Assembly (NCBI GenBank): GCA_905147135.1
Contig: LR990041.1
Location: forward strand, 10,663,907 to 10,727,906
Length of the DNA stretch: 64,000 nt
Source of the DNA: Blastobasis lacticolella
Lineage: Eukaryota; Arthropoda; Insecta; Lepidoptera; Blastobasidae
Reading direction: 5' to 3'
The notes under the pieces are model-generated. The model was not told the DNA's origin. It searched no databases and worked only from the letters and a program-made list of their open reading frames with translations. Positions 13,301-22,300 of this stretch are shown here, one piece after another. Made by a program: the position numbers and the translations under genes. Position 1 is the stretch's first letter; each line of letters opens with the position of its first letter.

Positions 13301-16300
13301 GAATGTAACAATGAATTTTGTGAATGCAAGCTAGTACCTAGAAGATATTAGTGCTTCTAAAATTGAGCGATTCCGGTTTCTGTAACCTACCACTTTAAGC
13401 AGCCTCAAAATTCCGATACTAAAACCCACTCCAGTGGCATCGAAATGAGGGATTTTCCGAGAGCCGATAAAAAAGAAAAAAAGTTCAAATAATAAGTTGA
13501 TAAGACACGACTCTTAAAAATAAATCATAACAAGGCCGTTATATGTATAAAAATTTATACATTTTGAGCTTTCTTCTCAAAAAGGGTACTAAATCTAAGT
13601 ATCTTTTCACTAAACATCTTTTCGAGTAACTACCAAATTCAAAACTTGAGAATCCTGTCTAAGCAGCGCCATCTAGTGAGCAACGCCGAACTATAGTTTT
13701 TACTTTTTAAAGTAGCTATCTAAAAATCCCCTATTCAAACACGTCTGGATGGGTATTAGGTTATTAGATTACTACACGTTCAATCAATGTTTGCCGCTAA
13801 ATCGTTTATATTGTATTGTTACAGTTAGAAGGATAAAGTGTATGAGTCATGTCATCTTAGTCTTCATAGTAACAAATGCATCTTCTATTATAAAATCTTT
13901 ATTATTCTTACATGAATTCGAAATGAATCAAAAGTTAATTATACCCCCTAATGTTGTATAACAAGAAAAAATTATGTCTGGATTTCAAAAACGTTTCACT
14001 ACCATCAACTAAGTTAAAACTTTTAGAAAACTTACGCTGTGTGATTTTACTTGTATTCACTAGGGGACAAATTGTCGTGAAACACGTGTCGATAGCGATT
14101 CGGACGAAGTTAGGCGACGTTGCCACTCAACGTCTTGACGTTGCCAGGCAACGTCACCTAACTTCGCCAGACACATTCATAGTTGAACGATGTTGCCAAA
14201 CTGTCGCTTGATGTCGGGTGACGTCGCCTGACCGACCTCTCTAGCGACACGTGTAGGGCAACAATTGTTAGTGATTAGGTAAAATATAATCGTCTTGGCG
14301 ATAATGTCCCGATTTGTGCTCTCGCGCACGAGGGCCCGGGGCTCATCGGACCTCCGTGACCCTGTTAACAAGAGAACCTATTACCTGACCAGATTGTACC
14401 ATGGTTACACATTCAATCGCCTGAATGTGTGGACGAGGCTTTAATTTAAGTCGTTAGTTGCTATAGTATTAGTATCTACAGCACAGTTATTATTTATTTA
14501 TTCCCCTGCGATTTTATTACAAATCTCAAAAGTACACGTACACTGATTTTCCTTTTATTATTTCCTTGTTGTAATTAATTGATACTATTCTCTCTTTAAG
14601 TTGTAACTGAGTATAAATAGTTGACTAATGTTTCTAAATTTATTTTACACTTTATGCACTTTTACGTACAACACACACAGTACAATTATTCTCTAGACGC
14701 TGTCCAAATTGGCAATGATCGTGCGATAAGCGGTTTTGAGGTCTCCTACTGGTCGGGCGACGTCCGTCGTACGGCCATGGTCGCACGACCGTTGCCAATA
14801 AGGACAGCGCCTTAACCCCTCCTGCACACTTCACCGGCCATTTTCCAGGAGTTCGACATAGTGATGACCAAGGTGAATGGCTCTCTCGGGTTTACGCTGC
14901 GGAAGGAGGACCACAGCGCGCTGGGGCACTACGTGAGGGCGCTGGTCCGGGAACCTGCGCTCAGCGACGGACGAATCCAGCCTGGTGACAGAATCGTGGC
15001 GGTAAGTTGTTTTACCTATTTATATATGATTTCTTGAATGGATGAATTATCTTTAGATATTGGAACAAGAAAAGCGATCGCTTTCAGGCTAAGCTTTCAG
15101 GCAACCCCTAGTGTTGACGTTAAGACAGCGGTTAATACATTTATTAAATAGTTTATTTTTATATAATAAATAAAACAGAATAACTAAAATTGAAAGTAAA
15201 CAATAACACTTATAAGTAGTTATATATTATATACATAGTTATACCGAAAATAATTACGCGTAGGTAAATCACGCATAGTTAAGAAAATAACTATTTTAAA
15301 GGCTAGAGTGTTTCTTTGAATCCAGAGCGGAGCCAAAAAGTCTACAGTACCCGAGCGTAGGGTGAGATTCAAAAGTAGAATCAAAGTACGTCACTCGAGA
15401 TTACAATAGTGTTGCCCCCGAGGTGGACACTCTACTATAAGAATGGATGAGTGCAACTTATGAACAAGAATTATATGTTTAATTCTCTATACCACCATTT
15501 TTTATAGAACTAAAGTGCCTAAAATCCGTATTTGAGTAAAAATTTTACGAAGACAGAACACACGTATTACACGTTTTTTATTTTTTCACATCCTTTGTAT
15601 TTTATTTAGCCCGAGCATGGTTTACTATAGCATATAACCAGTCACTTGTCCTTTTTTTTTTTATACCACTTAGGTGGCAAACAAGCTTGCGGCCTGCCTG
15701 ATGGTAAGCCGTCACCGCAGCCTATGGACGTTTGCAATACCAGGGGCATCACCCACGCGTTGCCGACCCCGTAAAAACCTTTAAACCCCTTTCTTGAAGA
15801 ACTCCATGTTGTACTCATTACAATTTTCGTCAATAACCACTAAATCACGTTCGAAATTAAAATCACTACTAGAGTTTAAAAGCTGTAACAATAACTGGAG
15901 GCCGCAAGCTTGTTTGCCAACCTTAGTAGCATAAAAAAATATTAAATTGCCTCGTGCTTGTTCTCAACTATTTCAATGTGCCTCAATATTGCCTAATTAG
16001 CACCAAAACCCTCGATTGCATTGTTATCGAACAGCGAAGGAAAAATCTTTATCGGTCAATTATATTTTGTTCCGGTTAAATACTTTAATTTAAATAAAAT
16101 GGCAGTACTTGTAAATTATAGCACCACGTGCAGTACCATCTACTATAGTAAGCAAAGTTCAGCAATACAATAACTCATATTAACGAATTACTTATTGCAA
16201 CTAGGAAATCGCTATTACGCCGGGTAATAGACATTATATCAGTCATATTGATCTCTCACCGCAATTTAAATCAAAACGCAATCAACCCTGCGGTCAGGTT

Positions 16301-19300
16301 TAGAATCGGGCCATTATTAAGCTCGTTATTATGCTCGTTCACATAAAGCCGATGCGGTCAAGCAATCTATCGAATTTATGGCCCCTAAGTTAAACCACCC
16401 GACTACTAAGTTGGCAGAGTTTGAAAGAATTAGGTTAGGAAATGCCTAATTTTCTAAAAACATAGAAGTTGACTGTTGACTCAAAAAATAAAGATATTTA
16501 GAATGAAAGTTAGTATTATGCTATAGGATAGCAATTGCTATACCCATTGTACGTAGTATTTTTTTTCTCTGTGGTTATAAAAAGCTATTAGATAACTTTT
16601 ATTATATATATTAGAGATTTTTTCTTTTAACGGACTTAACGATTATACCTTTACAAACCAGTGTGTACCTAGAGTTGGGAATAAATGTATGGAGGTGGTC
16701 AAGTCGAGTGTTAGCTCAAGTTGACTCGTCGTCGTCCCAGCGCTTATTCCCGGCCTCTGCCAGGGTCCGCTTTCCTACTTAATCTTCTCCACTTCGCCCG
16801 GTCTTCGGCATCCTCATGTCGTAAGCCTAAGATGACAGGTATGGGTTATTCCCCAGTAATATAGGGACCCCTTTGACCCTGGATTTTACACGGGATGGTA
16901 GCAAGGGTTAAAATATTTTATGTAGTACCGTAGTAGATACTTATAATTGTGACGGCGGAAATATTATTCCATTACAGGCACAGCAATAGAAATATATCTA
17001 TAATTCCGCTGTAAACTTAGTCATTCTTTAAAAGTCGTGACCTAGTTCGATGGACACTAACCTTTATTAATCAATACCTCAAACAAAAGTGCTTAAGCCA
17101 TGATTCATAGTCCACGGAACAGCTGAGCAAATGTGGCAAATCAGGTTATTTGTGTTCGTAATTAAATAGAAATTCATAACACACCTGAATTAACACCATA
17201 TCGCATTTATAATTTCGTCCTCTCATTCTTCGCTATGATAGTAGTAGTACGTAGGTATTACTTTTACACGTTTCGAGAATAACCCTTCCGAAACCTATAG
17301 ACTATTACTGAGGGCTGTGTACCGTGACTCCGCAAGTACTGTACAGAGGTATTGGCTATCTGCGCACAAGAACGAAAATCTGCGATAAATAAATTGCAGG
17401 TAACTATATTGTATTGCCGTATATATAACTTGACATTCAATTATACAAATTGTAATTTATTGTATACTTTAGAACTTAAGAATATGTATTATTTCATTGT
17501 ATGGATCTAAGTTATCTACAATAAAAATTATTTATTTATTATTTTATTACGGTGACGTAGGATAACTTACGTCATCGAGTACAAGAAAAGCTTCATTTTG
17601 TAGCGTTAGGAGACGCACAAAACGTTAGCCTGCCCGTGCACAGTCTGGCCCAAAAATATATGTTATTTTTTAGTTATCCAAACTACGACTTTTCGTAGCG
17701 ATAGTAATTACATACCCGTGTGGGTATTATAAGTAAAAAAACTGGTCTGCCTCTCATTCTGTGCCCACACATTTTGTGAGTCTCCTAAACGTCTACTATC
17801 ACTACAACGTGAAATTTTTCTTGACTTGCTCTAACGCTTTTTGTTTCTGAATTCAGTTACTGAATTTACACAAGCCCGAATCAATTATTAAAAAAAAACT
17901 GTATGGCAAGTTTCTGAACGTCATTCATAAAAGTCATAACAAACAATTAATTTTGATTTCTGTAGTATTATTAATGTTCGTGCGTTATGAAAAATATTAT
18001 TAAACAATTAAAAAGGAAATGCGGGAGATAATTTTCAGCATGATTAATAATTTAGACAAACTAAAAGTACAAGTTCAAGCTAATAGTGACCAAATAACTG
18101 AATGTTTACAAGAAGGACTGACAAGGACAGATTATCCCCAGATTATTGCCATATCCACACTTTATAATTTTTAATACTGTCAGTCAATACGGACTTATCG
18201 TGGTCCTATTATCGAAGTTTGGCGTAGAGTTGTAAAAAGTAAGTAGAAAGGACGAAGCAGTGTTTGTAGTAGCTTTTTACGAAATGCCTCGTTAACACGT
18301 AGGTACGTTGAAAACAAATATAAGGCCTATTTACAATTGTCACGGCTCTCTCCAGCTCTGACGTTCTCGCGAATACAGTTAATTAATACTAATTGACACT
18401 GTTACACCTCCACCAAAACAAAGTTGTTTTACTAATTACTCAACAGCGTATGCGTGTAGTATTTATACTTAAGTATGTCGCCGGTACACTTTGCTGTACA
18501 TGTAAATGTGAGTGTAATTACAATAGCGTAGAGTACCTCATTCGTGTTCAGTAATTAGTTCTAATGGAACTCAGCACAATTTCTTACTTACACAAATCAC
18601 TTGAATTTTTTTTCACCTTAAATATGACAAGCATTTTGACTGCCGTCACCTGACGCGGTAAGGGACGATGCGGCTGAGGATCGAACATGCTAGTTTAGAA
18701 CAGCCATTTAGTTTGATGATCAAATGTCAAGATTAAACACATTGACATTTTTAAACGACTGTTATGAAGGATTATTTTTTCTAACCTATCTTGTATGTAT
18801 GAAGGTTTATTACCTCGTATCTTCCAAACGGCTGGATGGATTTCCACATTTAAGGTATCATTAGATTCGTCTCAAAAATATCAAGAGTCACAGATGTTTT
18901 AAAAAAATCAAATGGCAGATTTTTGGCGCCACAAAGTAAAATTAAAAAAAAAGGAACCCATTGCGTGGGATAGCAAAATGAAGGGATAAAAGAGCTGCTT
19001 TCAAAAATTTAACTTATACACTTTAAATTACTTTAGAAAGCAAAATAAGCATAAAAATATTATTAATGACAGGTGAACGACACGCCGATGTCCAACATGT
19101 CGCACGCGGAGGCCGTAGCGTTCCTTCGCGCGTGCTCCGCCGAGGTGCGCCTGCGGCTGTACCGGGACCACGCAGCCACGCCCCTCTCGCCGATGTCGCC
19201 AAAGGAAGAGCCCACGGACTCGGACGTGCCCATGAACCGGCCGAAACCGCCGTTGAGGTAAGCCAGAGGACCAAACGGCTGAAATTTGAAGTTACAGGGT

Positions 19301-22300
19301 ATGGCAGCGGCCGACAGCATCGAGCTTGGCATGGTTGCCAGTGCAGAGATTGGCGAGATGCCGCTAGCTGCTCTAAGAATCAGTCCTTTGTCACGGGCAA
19401 ATATAGTCCACATTTGTGTGTATGCCTCAAGGTTCACTACATCCACAACAGCCTTCTACTACTCTCTCTCTCTCTACGTAGGGTATTGACAGTTCTCATC
19501 TACAATAATGAAATAGAACCGATCCACCTATTCTATACTTCGTTCATACTACTTTGCCAGGCCTGAGGCGGTATCAATGCTTTGCGACTTGGCCGCGCGG
19601 CGGCTAACGCCCGACGCGGCTGACGGCTCGCGCTCCCCCTGCCTGTCCCCGAGAAAGTTCCGGAAACTTACCAAGGACAACAACCATTACGAACAACCTA
19701 ATGGTGAGTACAACACAACTGACATTAGAAGTACGAATACATGTTGCAGTAATGTGGCCAGGAAATGCCGTCAACTTTTGCTTTTGGGATGTTTTAAATT
19801 CACTGAGTAGTAATTAAGTTATTTCTGCACTACCACTAATACTAGCTTCGTGCCTAACTTGAGCTGACGTAACAAATGTATAACAAAACTAGCCGGACCC
19901 ACAATGGCCGTGACCGTTAATGTACCCTTGCGACGATGTACACATTAGGTTTAATTATTCATAATGAGGGTGTTATCTGTGGCACCAAGCCCATGTTCAT
20001 TAGCTAATCCACGTAAATGTTGCATAATGCCCTAACAGCTAGGCTACAAGGCACACAGATATAACTTCGCTTACAATGGTGATCTAGACTAATGACAGTT
20101 CTAAATTACGAGCTATTACGCAAACTAACTACAAATGTATTTGTCAAACTAACACTCAGTTACACACACTTCAGCACCGTAAGCTTGGCTAACATTGTAC
20201 ACGCAAACACTAAGCAGCGTGAGTATTCCGCGCAGATGTCGCAAGTTCCAACGTTACGGTAGAACACGGTTCGGAACGCCCAGAGGGCAGTCAGGAGGCG
20301 CGGCGGCCGCGGCCGCACTCGGCGGCCCTCGCCAGCCCCACTGCACCACCCACTTGTAGAAAACAAAAGCTAAGCCTGACAGGTGAGACACTGTCGGCCT
20401 CTACCCCACGATCCCATCTCGCTTCACCCCCATCCGAGACAGCCAACAGACAGCCTACCGGATAAGACCATAGTACCACCCACCAGGACTATGTATCGTC
20501 GCACCCATCGTAGCTCCTTGCGGCACACCTCATCGGCGGACGATGACCCCGGCGCCAAACGTGCTACTTCTCTTATCTCAGCTGTGTCGTTGATCTTTAC
20601 CCACCTATTGTTTGTATGTACATGTCTTTGTTTGCATCCGTCACCGAACTGTCACTGCCGCAGACGCTGGAAATGAAACTCGCCGATACTAGTGCGAACA
20701 ACACAGTGCTTCACGTATTGCCGTAACTTTTCACACATTTGAGATACTTCCACTACGATTTGAAAGTGTTTTTGTTTTTTGCCATCAGTTTGTAATATGC
20801 ACTTTTCACTTACCTACTGTACTTACCTGTCCATTTCAGTTAATATATTTAGTTAATTCGTTTTCATTAATATTACTTATTAATCTACCTATCTGGATCC
20901 TTTTCAAGTTCGGGGTATCTTAATGTTGGGTTTGTATATTTAGTTTCATTGGCATGATATTACAGATTACTATCATATTTCAGTGCCACCTCACGGATAT
21001 GAGCTGAATAATCTGGACAACGATGTTCTGGATGCTCCCAACGTGTACCAGGAAGACATGTCAAGGAATCGGTACGCGGAGCCTGCCTTCCCCGCGGACT
21101 CCGACGAGCCTGTGTCTATGCCTGTGGAACTCTCCAGTGACGAAAGCCGTTTTAAGCACACCAACCCGGCTTACCAAAGCGCAGTCCTTCATTCCACTAC
21201 TAACAGCGATGGTACTACTGATAAAGATGACAGTAAGCTCTGCGTATTTTGAGTTCCTTACGATCGACTTGACTCTTGTGATTGTGAAGTTAACCAACCG
21301 TTCATGTTACAGACTGCCTGAAGAAATGGAAAGGAGTGGCGTTGTCACCAGATAACGAACGTAAAATCAAAATTGATATTCCCCCGCCGCCGGTACCGCC
21401 CGCGAAGCCTCAGGAAGTTGACACCGTCCAAAAAGAAAATGTCAAACCCGACGTGCCAATCAATGAGAACAACACGGAACCTACAGTAAGGATTTTCAAC
21501 CTAAATGATTTCACGCATCGAAATCGATGCGTGAAATCATTTTGTACCAAGCAGGACGATATACTTTGTAGGGCGGATATCGATTATATAATAATAGCGC
21601 CATAAAAGCCTGTAATGCAAGTGCGATCGTAAAACTTAAGTGCCTACGTCGGGATACAGTCATTTGTCTCATAATAATAGAATATGACAATACACTCTTC
21701 ATTCCTTGAAATATTGCTAGCGATATACACATTGAATCACTCCTATAAGCCTGCTCCTGCTTCAAAAGGCACATTATCACGGTTGCTATCGATTACGATT
21801 ATCACTAACTGTTTTAAGCCACATTAAAGGCTAATTGAACCATTTCAAATGTATAGGCATAAATATGTACCTATGTTAGAGGTTGTACTTAACTTACTCT
21901 ACGAGAAATGCTTGCGTGCAGGACTGTACGCTTGTTACTATTTTAAAGCCTAAAACAGACTATGCAAAACAATCTGGTGAAAAACTCGTTTTTTTATTAT
22001 TAACTAGCCAGGCATTTATTTGATCGCCATCTGACCAGGGTTTAAGTATCAGCTAATTTAAAAATCCAGTAGGTACTTTAGTAGTATTTATTATTTCAAA
22101 TGAGATAATGTAGATATGTTAATTAAAGTAACCCTTGTTCCTAGTTCTAGTCCTAATGGTATAAAATGTGGCCTCTACGACACACTTTTGTCACGGCATC
22201 AGAGCCGGTCTTTCCCCCGAAGATTCTACAATCAATAGATATTTCACACATGACAACTACAGTCCACAGCTGGAGTTGAGCCTCCTTCATATTAGTAAGG

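Larger units (their letters stand above)
12299..14848. other. Intron of the PDZ gene (2.6 kb)
   Basis: Its second half carries two TIR elements (14,056-14,276 and 14,698-14,811). An (AG/T)-rich stretch with a GCAGCGCCATCTAGTGAG motif at 13,664-13,682 resembles a widespread repeat fragment. Nothing else is supported. Confidence 0.55.
15002..19072. other. Intron of the PDZ gene (4.1 kb)
   Basis: It holds a LINE 3' end (15,648-15,800), an RTE fragment (16,720-16,835) and a TIR element (17,581-17,824). The rest is AT-rich and featureless to me. Confidence 0.55.

Noticed and set aside
20383..20676. Long open frame in the intron after PDZ exon f
   Set aside because: It starts with GTG, its phase does not join exons f and g, and its end is hydrophobic filler. 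It is recorded only as a possible alternative exon region.
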